Below are positions 54,086 through 63,654 of a stretch of 64,000 bases of DNA, piece after piece (within the stretch, counting starts at the first letter, position 1; each line of letters begins with the position of its first letter). The position numbers and the translations under genes were made by a program. The stretch is from positions 25,682-89,681 of the forward strand of contig CAYOJF010000003.1 of assembly GCA_964404215.1 (NCBI GenBank). The letters run 5' to 3'. The notes below the pieces were generated by a model. The model did not search any database, was not told the DNA's origin, and saw only the letters and a list, made by a program, of their open reading frames with translations. The DNA comes from Aureispira sp964404215 (GTDB lineage Bacteria; Bacteroidota; Bacteroidia; Chitinophagales; Saprospiraceae).

Positions 54086-57031
54086 ATGTTTAAAATTCTA
54101 ACCACAGCACTCCTACTAGGCATTTCATCTAGTCTCGTAGTTGCTCAGACCAATTTTGATCCTGTTTTGATTAATCCTTTCGGCATTTCTACGATTCCTA
54201 CTGAGGGACATCCTACACTAGTAGATATTGATGGTGACGGCGATCAAGATCTTTTTTATGATAATCCTAATGGTAGTACTCTGGCTAGTGGATTGGTCTA
54301 CTACCCTAATACAGGTAATGCGACTGCCCCCACCTTTGGTGCAGCTCAGTTCAGCCCTTTTGGAATATCACTTCCTGCAAGCTTACTTCCATTACGTTTT
54401 AGTTTTGTAGATATTGATAATGATGGTGATCAAGACCTATTCATGTCTACGATAGATACCAATGGAGATGGTGCTATTTATTACTTCCCCAATACAGGTA
54501 CAGCTACTGCTCCTGCTTTTTCAGCTGCTGTAGGGAATCCTTTTGGACTCACTGTCAACACCAATGATCATTACACTACGGTCTCTTTTGTAGATATTGA
54601 TAACGATGGCGATAAAGATATTTTTGTTGGTCTCTTTGGTCAAAATGATGTTCTATTTTTTCGTAATACAGGAACTGCTACTTCTGCTAGTTTTGCAGCA
54701 GCTATAACCAATCCTTTCAGCATTACACCAAGTTCCTTTGGTTTTAATTTTGATGCCTGTTTTGGAGATTTGGATGGAGATGCAGATTTCGATATGTTTG
54801 TGAACGATAACACAGGAACTTTTCGCTATTTTCAGAATACAGGAACCGTAACAGCACCTGTATTTGCGAGTCCAACCAATAATCCTTTTGGGCTGACAAG
54901 TGTTGGTACTGGTTTTACAAATTATGCTTTTTTGGTTGATTTAGACAATGATAGCGATTTGGATATTGTAGCGAGTAGTTGGTCAGATAGTCTTTTCTAT
55001 TTCCGTAATATTACTCCAATTGTCGCCGATATAAACTTCACTGCTAGCACCGTATCGGTAAACGAAACAGCAGGAAACCTATCCATTACCATTGCTCTAG
55101 ATAAAGCATTAGCAAATGCCTCTACTGTTGATGTAGCACTAGTTGGAGGTGGTTCAGCTACCAATAGTAGTGATTTTACATTTACGAATCCTACCACTAT
55201 CAATTTCCCTGCGAATAGCACCACTCCTCAAACCCTTTCTATACCAATTATCAATGATACTGATTCTGAATATTTTGAGTACTTCACCTTACAATTGACT
55301 AATTCTGGTTTGAATACGAGAATTGGAACACAGGACACGATTGAAGTGGAAATCAATGATGATGATTTTGTCCCTCCTATCATTAGTTTTGTGCCCAGTA
55401 CACTAACAATCAATGAAGGTGGGGGATCTGCGACAGCAACAGTTTCTATCTCTGCTGCACCTCCTATTCCTATTACTACTAATATTACACTAAGTGGTAG
55501 CTCTACAGCATCTAACGGTAGTGATTTCACATTTAGTAATAGTAACATTACATTCACCCCAAATGGTGCATTAACCAGTACTATCACTATTCCTATTACA
55601 GATGACAATAACGTAGAAGGCAATGAAACCATTATATTAGGTCTGTCTTCAGGAAACAATCAAGTTGCTACAGCGAGTACCGTTCCTATGACTATTACCA
55701 TAGAAGATAATGATGTAGCCGTACCACAAGTTGGTTTTACAGGGAGTGTACTTACAGTTGGCGAAAGTACTGGAACAGTATCGATAGATTTGAACATTAC
55801 TAATGCTAATGCCAACCCAACAAGTGTAGATGTGGTGCTAAAAGCCACTTCAACTGCTAATGCTGGTTCTGACTTCACTTTCACCACACCTACTACAGTA
55901 ACTTTCCCTGCTAATGCAAGTGGCACACAAACCATTACGATCCCTATTATTAATGACAGTAATATAGAACCGACAGAGCAGATTTATTTAGAGCTAGCAA
56001 ACACTACTAATAATGCCGTGATTACTAGCTCTAATGAATATCGAATCAATATTCAAGATGATGACACACCACCTCTAATGGTAAGTTTTGACACCTCTTC
56101 TGTTACCGTATCTGAAGGAGTTGGGACATTTACAGTAGATGTTACCATTAGTAATCCTAACAACCGTGCAACAGAAGTGGATGTTTTAGTTGACTTGCAG
56201 TCTACAGCTACTTTCTTAGATTTTGTTGGAGGAACTAGTAGCTTCACACAAAAACTTACCTTTGCAGCCAATAGCACAGTCAAAAAAACCCTAACAATTA
56301 CAGTAGATGATGACACCAATATCGAAGGTTTAGAAACGCTGGTACTAGATTTGAAATTCCCAACTAATAATGCCATTTTATCTCCTTATCCAACTATTCG
56401 TATCAATATTGTAGACAATGATGGAGCAGCTACTATGTCTTTCAGCAATGCCACAGAGACTAGAAATGAGCAAGCTGGTGGTCTATTTATCGAAGCTGTT
56501 CGAGGAGGATCTACTAGTACATTCGCTACTGCCACTGTTACCGTGACAGGTGGTACAGCTACTGCTGGAACTGATTTTTCACTGGCTTCTAGTGTTATTT
56601 CTTTTCAGCCTGGATTTAGTACTCAAGTGGTTTTCTTGGATATTTTTGATGATTTGGATACAGAAGGAAACGAAACAATTGTACTCACACTAACCTCTAA
56701 TGATGCTACTATTGCTCAGGGCACCAGTACGATTACTATTATAGATAATGAGACCGTTAGCATTAACAAGATTGATAATAATGCTGCTAAAGTATTCCCT
56801 ATTCCAGCTAATGAACAGCTATTTTTAGAGCTAGAAAATCATCATAATAGCAATGAAGTTTCCTTTCAAGTACTAAACACGGTCGGGCAAATTGTTCAGC
56901 AACAAACAGTAAGCTACAATAAAAATATCGCTGTTAATACCAGTGATCTTATTGAAGGAGTTTACTACATTGTTATTCGTACAGAAGCAGAAGCATTACC
57001 TATTACTAAAAAATTTATTGTCAAACACTAG
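54086..57031 (+). CDS. Secreted FG-GAP/Calx-beta protein with T9SS sorting domain
   Basis: 981 aa. Signal peptide MFKILTTALLLGISSSLVVA. Residues about 45-310 hold five calcium-type FG-GAP/VCBS motifs (DIDGDGDQDLF, DIDNDGDQDLF, DIDNDGDKDIF, DLDGDADFDMF, DLDNDSDLDIV), likely a propeller. Five Calx-beta domains follow (about 315-895), each with a VNE.AG/VSEG.GT start and an I.DD...EG.E..IL segment. The end is a type A T9SS domain (VFPIPANEQLFLEL, Pro-Ile in place of Pro-Asn). It is probably a calcium-stabilised adhesin on the cell surface. Confidence 0.9.
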   Translation: MFKILTTALLLGISSSLVVAQTNFDPVLINPFGISTIPTEGHPTLVDIDGDGDQDLFYDNPNGSTLASGLVYYPNTGNATAPTFGAAQFSPFGISLPASLLPLRFSFVDIDNDGDQDLFMSTIDTNGDGAIYYFPNTGTATAPAFSAAVGNPFGLTVNTNDHYTTVSFVDIDNDGDKDIFVGLFGQNDVLFFRNTGTATSASFAAAITNPFSITPSSFGFNFDACFGDLDGDADFDMFVNDNTGTFRYFQNTGTVTAPVFASPTNNPFGLTSVGTGFTNYAFLVDLDNDSDLDIVASSWSDSLFYFRNITPIVADINFTASTVSVNETAGNLSITIALDKALANASTVDVALVGGGSATNSSDFTFTNPTTINFPANSTTPQTLSIPIINDTDSEYFEYFTLQLTNSGLNTRIGTQDTIEVEINDDDFVPPIISFVPSTLTINEGGGSATATVSISAAPPIPITTNITLSGSSTASNGSDFTFSNSNITFTPNGALTSTITIPITDDNNVEGNETIILGLSSGNNQVATASTVPMTITIEDNDVAVPQVGFTGSVLTVGESTGTVSIDLNITNANANPTSVDVVLKATSTANAGSDFTFTTPTTVTFPANASGTQTITIPIINDSNIEPTEQIYLELANTTNNAVITSSNEYRINIQDDDTPPLMVSFDTSSVTVSEGVGTFTVDVTISNPNNRATEVDVLVDLQSTATFLDFVGGTSSFTQKLTFAANSTVKKTLTITVDDDTNIEGLETLVLDLKFPTNNAILSPYPTIRINIVDNDGAATMSFSNATETRNEQAGGLFIEAVRGGSTSTFATATVTVTGGTATAGTDFSLASSVISFQPGFSTQVVFLDIFDDLDTEGNETIVLTLTSNDATIAQGTSTITIIDNETVSINKIDNNAAKVFPIPANEQLFLELENHHNSNEVSFQVLNTVGQIVQQQTVSYNKNIAVNTSDLIEGVYYIVIRTEAEALPITKKFIVKH

Positions 57032-57180
57032 ACTTTAATTACAAAAAAACTATATTAGAGTAATGAAAGCAATCAAAAACATAAAGGCAAAACAAGTGAA
57101 GGACAAAAAATCCTATCACCACCGCCTACATTTTTGATTCCTTAGCTAGATAGTACAACTACAATATTTAAAGTATATAC

Positions 57181-57220
57181 AAAGCAACTGATCAGAAATG
57201 ATTCAGTTGCTTTTTTTATT
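57181..57220 (+). terminator. Terminator before lysA
   Basis: aaagcaactga and tcagttgcttt form an 11-bp stem, followed by seven T residues. It lies 150 bases after the Calx-beta gene. Confidence 0.85.
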
Positions 57221-57241
57221 TAACAACCTTCCTTAAAAATT

Positions 57242-58501
57242 ATGTTACTAAACGAAGAAACACAGCAATTTGAAATCGGCGGCGTTAATGTATTAGATTT
57301 AACAGCTACTTATGGTACACCACTATTTGTGTATGATAGTGCTAAAATTATTAGCCAATACACAAAAATGACCACTGCACTAAGTGATGTCCCTAAACTA
57401 AAAATTAATTATGCTTGCAAAGCATTAACTAATATTAGCATATTACAACTCCTCCATAGTTTGGGGGCAGGACTAGATGCCGTTTCTTATCAAGAAATCA
57501 AGCTGGGACTCACTGCTGGTTTTTCTCCTTCCGATATTATTTATACGCCAAATTCTATCTCAATCGAAGAATTAGAAGCGGCTATTAGACTGGGGGTAAA
57601 AGTTAACATTGATAACATAGAAACGTTAGAATATATGGGGGTTCATCATCCTCAAACACCTATCTGTATCCGTATCAATCCACATATTATGGCAGGTGGC
57701 AATGCTAATATTTCTGTAGGACATATTGATTCCAAGTTTGGTATTTCTATCCACCAAATGCCACTAGTCAAAAGGCTAGTAGAAACACTAAAAATCAATA
57801 TTGAAGGCGTTCACATGCATACAGGATCCGACATTTTGGATGTAGATGTTTTCTCTTATGCTGCCAATTTATTATTTGATGTTGCTCGTCAGTTTGAGTC
57901 CCTACAGTACATAGACTTTGGATCTGGATTCAAAGTACAATACAAGCCCGATGATATAGAAACTGATATGGACCAATTTGGAGCCATGATGGCTGAACGA
58001 TTCAATGCTTTTTGTGAAGAAACAGGACAAGATCTTACACTCATGTTTGAGCCTGGTAAATTTCTAGTCAGTGAATCAGGCTATTTCTTAGCCCGAACCA
58101 ATGTAGTCAAACAAACTACTTCTACTGTTTTTGCAGGTTTAGACACTGGTTTCAATCACTTGGTTAGACCGATGTTTTATGGATCTCATCATACTATATT
58201 GAATGCCTCTAACCCATCTGGCAAATCTAAAATTTATACGGTAGTTGGCTATATTTGCGAAACAGATACCTTCGGCTGGAATCGTAAAATCAATGAAATT
58301 AAAGAAGGAGACATCCTCTGCTTTCTGAATGCAGGAGCCTACTGTTTTTCGATGGCATCTAATTACAATAGCCGCTATAGACCAGCAGAGGTACTTATAC
58401 ACAAGGGTAAAGCTCATCTGATTCGTGAACGAGAAAATTTTGAAGATTTGCTTCGCAATCAAACTCAACCTAAATTAAACTTTAGCAATCAAACTACTTA
58501 A
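57242..58501 (+). CDS. lysA: Diaminopimelate decarboxylase
   Basis: 419 aa. PLP lysine is K60 in INYACKAL. Other fold-III motifs are HMHTGSD, FGSGF, FEPGKFLVSESG, the substrate/active-site Cys in CETDTFG and NAGAYCFSMASNYNSR. It decarboxylates meso-diaminopimelate to L-lysine, the last step of the pathway. A direct terminator follows. Confidence 0.93.
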   Translation: MLLNEETQQFEIGGVNVLDLTATYGTPLFVYDSAKIISQYTKMTTALSDVPKLKINYACKALTNISILQLLHSLGAGLDAVSYQEIKLGLTAGFSPSDIIYTPNSISIEELEAAIRLGVKVNIDNIETLEYMGVHHPQTPICIRINPHIMAGGNANISVGHIDSKFGISIHQMPLVKRLVETLKINIEGVHMHTGSDILDVDVFSYAANLLFDVARQFESLQYIDFGSGFKVQYKPDDIETDMDQFGAMMAERFNAFCEETGQDLTLMFEPGKFLVSESGYFLARTNVVKQTTSTVFAGLDTGFNHLVRPMFYGSHHTILNASNPSGKSKIYTVVGYICETDTFGWNRKINEIKEGDILCFLNAGAYCFSMASNYNSRYRPAEVLIHKGKAHLIRERENFEDLLRNQTQPKLNFSNQTT

Positions 58502-58512
58502 GTAGTTTGCAA

Positions 58513-58552
58513 AAAAAGTAGCAATAGCATAAAGCCAATTGCTACTTTTTTT
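58513..58552 (+). terminator. Terminator of lysA
   Basis: aaaaagtagcaat and attgctacttttt form a 13-bp stem with a 12-base loop. It may also end the convergent TPR-CHAT transcript. Confidence 0.85.
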
Positions 58553-58584
58553 GATTATCCCCCCCTATCACTTAATATTGGAGA

Positions 58585-61500
58585 TTATTGGGGTCTTTTA
58601 GAATAAAAAAACAAGCCTAAACCTATTAAGGCTATCCCTCCGATTACTATCCACCACCAATTGTTATTACTCTTAGTCGCAATAGAAATAGGTGCCGTGT
58701 TTCCTAGCTGTATGAAAGGTGCCCAAAAAGCTGGATGTGCCATCATCGTTGTACCAACATTACTGATATAATTCATTTTTGCAGCCCTTAATGCTTCATC
58801 TTTATCCATACCATTAGCTAATAATTGATAATACTGCTGCATCAGATAAGCGGTAGATTGGTCGTTTACTTGCCATAAACTCACCACCATTGAATTAGCA
58901 CCCGCATACATAAATGCCCTAGCTAAAGAAGCGACTCCATTCCCCTGCTCGAACTTACCAAAACCTGTTTCACAAGCCGAAAGAACAATTAAGTCCGTAT
59001 TTAGCTGAAGTCCTGATATTTCATGTACTTCTAGCAAATCATCTTCCGTAGAATCTTTACTTTCTGTCATTGCCATAGCAGATAACAGTGGATAATTTGT
59101 ATTTAAAATTCCATGCATTGCTAAGTGAATAATACTATAGTCTGCTGCTTCTTGTTTAAACTCGTATTCATTAGCTGCTTTTCCAATCAAAAATTGACCT
59201 TCAAAATGTTTGGACAAACCTTCCACCTCTTGCATTACTGCTGGTATAGGATTGAGTCCTTTTCGCAGTTCTGCTACATAAGGATTGGTTTCAGCAGTAT
59301 CTAATAGGTCAGACTCATAACTTGATGCTAATGCTAACATTTTATTATTAGAAACACCTTCTCTAGCTTTTAGAGATTCTGCCCAAAGTCTTGCAGAATA
59401 ATGATAACTGATCCTATAGTGATTGAGCAAATAATCTAAATTTTGGAAATCTACGCTATCCTTTTTTCCTTGTGTTGGCATCGTCTTCAGAAAAGCTTCA
59501 AAAGGCAAATGAGCTAAATCCCTATCTGGTATCACCACTAGTTTTTCAATGTGAGACTTATCTTTCAATACAGGAGCTACTAACTTCCGACAAAACCAAT
59601 GTGCTGTATTTACATATTGCTGATTTGCCTTCTCTCTGTCTTTAAATATATACTGGTAGTTAGACAAAGATTTACGAAGTGATTTTATATTTCGATAAAT
59701 TTCTTGGTATCTTATTTTTTGTTCAAAAATTTCAAATTGATTATGCTCCAAGTAGAGAATATAAGTAGAAGAATCTCCTATCAAGTAAGAAATTAATGCT
59801 GTCCCTTCTGATAACTCTTTTTGTAATTCTGCCACGGTTGTCGTGTGAACAGAATTTCTTAACTCTTTATATTTCGGATAGTCTTCTTCTATTTTTGTAT
59901 CCAATGAATCTATACTCAAATTCACTGTCGTGATTTCATCATAAATTCCTTGTTTAAGAGAATCTTCTCTTTCCTGTTGCAGTTTAGCTTTAAGCTGTTT
60001 CAGTTTTTGCTGCAACTGCTTTTCTTTTTGTCCCAATTCTTTAGGTAAGTTTCCAAATTGATAAGCATTATTCCCCTGAATACTCTTAGACAATAAGACA
60101 GCTTTTGACTGTTCCGAAAAAACGAATAATGCTTCTTTTTCCAACACATTGTCTGCCTCTAGAAGTAACCCTAATTGCAGAGCTTTGTGACTATAAGCTG
60201 CCGTTGATTTCAGCAACCTCAATTGATCGTTTTCAGTAGTATATTTTTCGCGGCTTTTTTCCAATAACTTAAGTTTTGTTTGCTCCAAAATATAGTATTG
60301 AAAAACCGAATCTGGTCGCTCCTCTAGCTGTATGAGTTTAGTCAATCCAACCAATCCATCATTCAATAAAGGATAACTTATAGGTTCTTTAGTTAATATT
60401 GATTCCATCCAATCTTCATCAATAGAAGACAAATCAATCTTTTCAGAATAAAGATTTGATTGAAAGACCTCTACTAGGTTTTTTCTAGCATACTCTATAT
60501 CTTTTTTATCATATAAATAAAATCGACTATAATTAACTTTATTTTTAATATATTCGATATGATGAACTCCCAAATTATTGCGATTAATTTCCTCTATTTC
60601 ATTATATATTTGAGGAATTTCATCATATTCTTTTAGCAGGAGATAACACCATCCTAATCCACCAAGACTTTCTGCATATTGAGGGTGATCCGTCCCAAAA
60701 TGTTTTTTTCTTCTTGCTAGATTTGCTTTTGCTAGTGCTAAAGCTTCAATCGTTTTAATTTCTTGAGTATTATATAACACTATCAAATTATTGACCATCT
60801 GCATACAGTTTGGCTCATTATCCATCTTCAATATCTTGTAAAGATGGACTGTTTTCAAGTAATACTCTTCCGCTACTCTATATTTTTTTTGTTTTCCATA
60901 AAGCAACCCTAAATTTCCCAATGTTGACGCGACTACACTACTAGTATCACCATGCTTTTGTTTAGCAATTGCCAAAGCCTCTAAGTATAAATTTTCAGCT
61001 TCTTCATAACGGTTAAGCTTCCAATACAAGGCACCTAGATTTCCAACAGATATACCGTAGCTACTTGATTGTTTACCTCTATATTTTTCATTCAGTTTTT
61101 TGGTTTGCAAAAACGCGTATTCACAATTTTGATAATCTCCCTTATAAAAATAACATAATGCTAGTCTATTCCAGATATCTGAAAAAAGAACATGTTCTTC
61201 TCCTATATTTTCTTTCCTAAATTTAATGGCATGCTTATATTCTCGTATAGCATCTACATATTGTGATTGTTTGGCGTACAAATCTCCAATCGCCACTACT
61301 ATCCTACTATAGTCAGCCTTTCTATCTTTTCCCTCTTCCTCAAAAAACTGCTTTGCTCCTAGTAGTATCTTTTCTGCTTTATCATATTCTGTCTTTATCG
61401 TATACACTTGAGCTAAGTTAGTAGAAAACAGCATCAATTTCATTCTCTTATCCTCAATATTCTCCAATCCCTTAATAGCTTTTTCATAATACACTATAGC

Positions 61501-62025
61501 TTTTTCATAATCTTGTTTACTCTTATAAATATTTCCCAACAGATTCAATACGTTTAAATAATTTTCTTCTGTTTTAAGTCCTTTTTTTTCAAAAAAATCT
61601 TCTATTTCCAGAGCAATTTCCATTCCTTCTACTACCCTCCCATTATCACTGTAAATAACGGCCAGATTATATTGGTGGTTTTTGTATTTTATGCTGTTAA
61701 TGGTATTGACATCTTTCGATAATGTTACAATTTCTTCAAATGATTGGGTAGCAAGATCCAGTTGTTGTGTATAATACTGACAAGTAGCAAGAAGACCATA
61801 AGCTTTAATATAGCTTGTGTCTTTATTCGTATAAGTAACCTTTACTTGTTCAAAATGCTTCTCAGCAAGTTCCATTGCATCTGTATATTTACCCTCTTTA
61901 TTAAGTTGATTAATAATACTATCTTGCTCTTCCATTACATTTCTATCCTGCCCCCATAGAGCAGATGAGAGGAGTAAGATAAATAAAAAAAGTAGGCTGT
62001 TTTTGGTTCTAGTCTTAGTTTGCAT
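58585..62025 (-). CDS. TPR-CHAT protein with C-terminal membrane anchor
   Basis: 1146 aa. A signal peptide (TKNSLLFLFILLLSSALWGQ) is followed by about ten TPRs (residues 40-480; for example DYEKAIVYYEKAIKGLENIE, RYEEAENLYLEALAIAKQKH). A coiled coil spans about 640-720 and a CHAT domain about 830-1110. The catalytic pair is visible: His near 971 in HLAMHG and Cys near 1018 in LSACETG. A last hydrophobic helix (IVIGGIALIGLGLFFY) and basic tail anchor the C-terminus. With a leader and one C-terminal span, the TPR and CHAT parts should face the periplasm. It may be a caspase-like protease; the target is unknown. Confidence 0.9.
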   Translation of the reverse strand: MQTKTRTKNSLLFLFILLLSSALWGQDRNVMEEQDSIINQLNKEGKYTDAMELAEKHFEQVKVTYTNKDTSYIKAYGLLATCQYYTQQLDLATQSFEEIVTLSKDVNTINSIKYKNHQYNLAVIYSDNGRVVEGMEIALEIEDFFEKKGLKTEENYLNVLNLLGNIYKSKQDYEKAIVYYEKAIKGLENIEDKRMKLMLFSTNLAQVYTIKTEYDKAEKILLGAKQFFEEEGKDRKADYSRIVVAIGDLYAKQSQYVDAIREYKHAIKFRKENIGEEHVLFSDIWNRLALCYFYKGDYQNCEYAFLQTKKLNEKYRGKQSSSYGISVGNLGALYWKLNRYEEAENLYLEALAIAKQKHGDTSSVVASTLGNLGLLYGKQKKYRVAEEYYLKTVHLYKILKMDNEPNCMQMVNNLIVLYNTQEIKTIEALALAKANLARRKKHFGTDHPQYAESLGGLGWCYLLLKEYDEIPQIYNEIEEINRNNLGVHHIEYIKNKVNYSRFYLYDKKDIEYARKNLVEVFQSNLYSEKIDLSSIDEDWMESILTKEPISYPLLNDGLVGLTKLIQLEERPDSVFQYYILEQTKLKLLEKSREKYTTENDQLRLLKSTAAYSHKALQLGLLLEADNVLEKEALFVFSEQSKAVLLSKSIQGNNAYQFGNLPKELGQKEKQLQQKLKQLKAKLQQEREDSLKQGIYDEITTVNLSIDSLDTKIEEDYPKYKELRNSVHTTTVAELQKELSEGTALISYLIGDSSTYILYLEHNQFEIFEQKIRYQEIYRNIKSLRKSLSNYQYIFKDREKANQQYVNTAHWFCRKLVAPVLKDKSHIEKLVVIPDRDLAHLPFEAFLKTMPTQGKKDSVDFQNLDYLLNHYRISYHYSARLWAESLKAREGVSNNKMLALASSYESDLLDTAETNPYVAELRKGLNPIPAVMQEVEGLSKHFEGQFLIGKAANEYEFKQEAADYSIIHLAMHGILNTNYPLLSAMAMTESKDSTEDDLLEVHEISGLQLNTDLIVLSACETGFGKFEQGNGVASLARAFMYAGANSMVVSLWQVNDQSTAYLMQQYYQLLANGMDKDEALRAAKMNYISNVGTTMMAHPAFWAPFIQLGNTAPISIATKSNNNWWWIVIGGIALIGLGLFFYSKRPQ

Positions 62026-62192
62026 TTTGTAGTTATTTTAAATTTATTTTCAATATTTAGTAGTAGGCTAACAATAACCACAGAAAAGAGCAGATATTAA
62101 TATAAACACTCCCTACCAAAACAGACATTCTATGGCACAAAACGGACACAAGGTACAACTAATTGATTATCAAACAATTAAATCACATCAAA

Positions 62193-62228
62193 ACAACCTA
62201 AATAGAAATAAAATTCTATTTAGGTTGT
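62193..62228 (-). terminator. Terminator of rtcB
   Basis: acaacctaaatagaa and ttctatttaggttgt form a perfect 15-bp stem just after the rtcB stop, followed on the minus strand by tttt. Confidence 0.83.
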
Positions 62229-62237
62229 CCCAATTTT

Positions 62238-63398
62238 CTATCCTTTCAAGACGGCTAATGGTTCTAACTTGACCACCACTTCTACCAAATCTGTCTGGTT
62301 CTCCATCACAGTTTCAATATTTTTGTAAGCAGAAGTCGCTTCATCCAAGTCCGCTACTCCTCGAATAGCATGTACGACACCCTTCGCATCTAGGATACCA
62401 ATTTCTTGTTCCAAATCTAGTTTTCGCTGAGCTTCTCGTCGCCCCATTCGTCGCCCAGCACCATGCGAACAAGAGGCAAAAGATTGTTCATTGCCCAATC
62501 CTCTAACAATATAAGAATTCGTCCCCTGAGATCCTGGAATCATTCCTAACTCATCTTTTCGGGCACGAGTAGCCCCTTTTCGGTGGACCAATACATTTTC
62601 ATTGAAATGATTTTCCCAAGCAGCAAAGTTGTGTGACTTATTGATGATTTCATCACACTCAAAATCACCCATCACCTGCTGCAAAGCTTCTATCGTTCGA
62701 TGCATCATTAGTTTTCTATTTGCCAGAGCAAATTCAATACAGTAATTCATCTCTTTCCAGTAATCTTTCGCCTCTTTGGTTTCGATAGGCAAAAATGCTA
62801 ATTCCATTTTTTTAGTCACTACAGAATGAAAACGCTCATTCATCTTGATCGCCAAATGATTGTAATGCTTCGCCACACCATACCCTAAGTTTCGGCTACC
62901 CGAATGAATCATAATCCAGATATACCCATCCGAACCACGTTGTATCTCTACGAAGTGGTTTCCTCCCCCTAGTGTTCCCACTTGTTTTCGAGCCTTGTAG
63001 TATCCTCTCGATACAATCAATAAATCTTCATGCCCTTCTGGCATCCAAGACTCATCTTGTAGCTCTTCATGCCAGTTCTGCCCTACAGGAATCAATTCTC
63101 TAGCAATCGACAAGGTCTTTTTTAGTTCTTCTTTAGATATGGTGGTCAATCCTGTACGCATCGCACACATTCCACACCCAATATCTACCCCTACCGCATT
63201 GGGCACAATCACACTCTTAGAAGCCAAAACAGACCCAATAGGCATTCCATACCCTGGGTGGCTATCTGGCATGATCGCAATATGTTTGAAAGCAAAAGGT
63301 AAGTTGGCTAAATTTTTAGCTTGCTTCACCGCTCCTTCTTCCAAATCCGTTAACCACATTTTGATTGGTTTTCTTTCTGTTGAAATTACCTTTTTCAT
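62238..63398 (-). CDS. rtcB: RNA ligase RtcB
   Basis: 386 aa. RtcB joins RNA ends bearing 2',3'-cyclic phosphate or 3'-phosphate to 5'-OH ends, using GTP and Mn2+. All key residues are present: D72 and C75 in GVDIGCG, N147-H148 in GGGNHF, H165 in MIHSGSRNLG, H256 in KSHNFA, and the guanylated histidine H312 in CSHGAGRRMGRREA. It is slightly shorter than E. coli RtcB (408 aa). No archease or RtcR regulator is next to it. Upstream on the same strand are two permuted tRNA loci, a hairpin at 63511-63546 and a dyad at 63460-63480. Confidence 0.95.
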   Translation of the reverse strand: MKKVISTERKPIKMWLTDLEEGAVKQAKNLANLPFAFKHIAIMPDSHPGYGMPIGSVLASKSVIVPNAVGVDIGCGMCAMRTGLTTISKEELKKTLSIARELIPVGQNWHEELQDESWMPEGHEDLLIVSRGYYKARKQVGTLGGGNHFVEIQRGSDGYIWIMIHSGSRNLGYGVAKHYNHLAIKMNERFHSVVTKKMELAFLPIETKEAKDYWKEMNYCIEFALANRKLMMHRTIEALQQVMGDFECDEIINKSHNFAAWENHFNENVLVHRKGATRARKDELGMIPGSQGTNSYIVRGLGNEQSFASCSHGAGRRMGRREAQRKLDLEQEIGILDAKGVVHAIRGVADLDEATSAYKNIETVMENQTDLVEVVVKLEPLAVLKG

Positions 63399-63459
63399 TT
63401 TAATTTATTTTTTAGTTGTAATGCCTCATTTTTGATGACAATACAAAGATTCAATACAA

Positions 63460-63480
63460 CTACGCAGTATTTTTGCGTAG
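63460..63480 (-). promoter_or_regulatory. Dyad in the rtcB leader
   Basis: CTACGCA and TGCGTAG are perfect 7-base arms spaced by 7 bases, 62 to 82 bases before the rtcB start. It could be an operator or a short RNA hairpin. A near-consensus -7 sequence (AATCTTTG) follows on the minus strand. Confidence 0.4.
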
Positions 63481-63510
63481 ATGAAATTATTGGCTATTTT
63501 TTATAAAAAA

Positions 63511-63546
63511 AGCTCTATAATTCCCTTCACAGGAAGTTATAGAGCT
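63511..63546 (-). terminator. Terminator-like hairpin after the tRNA loci
   Basis: AGCTCTATAA and TTATAGAGCT close a stem with a small inner TTCC/GGAA pair. On the minus strand it is followed by seven T residues. It would end transcription from the tRNA loci before rtcB, or attenuate it. Confidence 0.8.
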
Positions 63547-63575
63547 TAATAAAATAGGAAAACGAATGTCTTAAA

Positions 63576-63654
63576 TTGGAAGGCTATTGCTCTACCAACT
63601 GAGCTACTACTACTCCAAGAGCAGTAGGTGGGAATCGAACCCACGACCTATAGC
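63576..63654 (-). tRNA. Permuted tRNA-Gly(UCC)
   Basis: On the minus strand, positions 39-73 of a tRNA come first (63654 down to 63620), then a 6-base spacer, then positions 1-38 (63613 down to 63576). Rejoined, the halves give a canonical 73-nt tRNA. Acceptor GTAGTAG pairs with CTACTGC (one U-G pair). The D stem is GCTC/GAGC with loop AGTTGGTA. Anticodon stem ATAGC pairs with GCTAT, with loop CTTCCAA (anticodon TCC). The variable loop is AGGTC and the T arm is GTGGG-TTCGATT-CCCAC. The discriminator is T and no CCA is encoded. The break lies after position 37 or 38 (an A on both sides). A 6-bp helix (GAATGT/ACATTC) can form between the flanks. Confidence 0.87.

Noticed and set aside
54997..56376. 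Long minus-strand frames under the Calx-beta gene
   Set aside because: Shadows of a repetitive Val/Thr/Ser-rich coding sequence on the other strand.
57063..57137. Possible 24-codon peptide gene before lysA
   Set aside because: Only a short lysine-rich frame; no other sign of translation.
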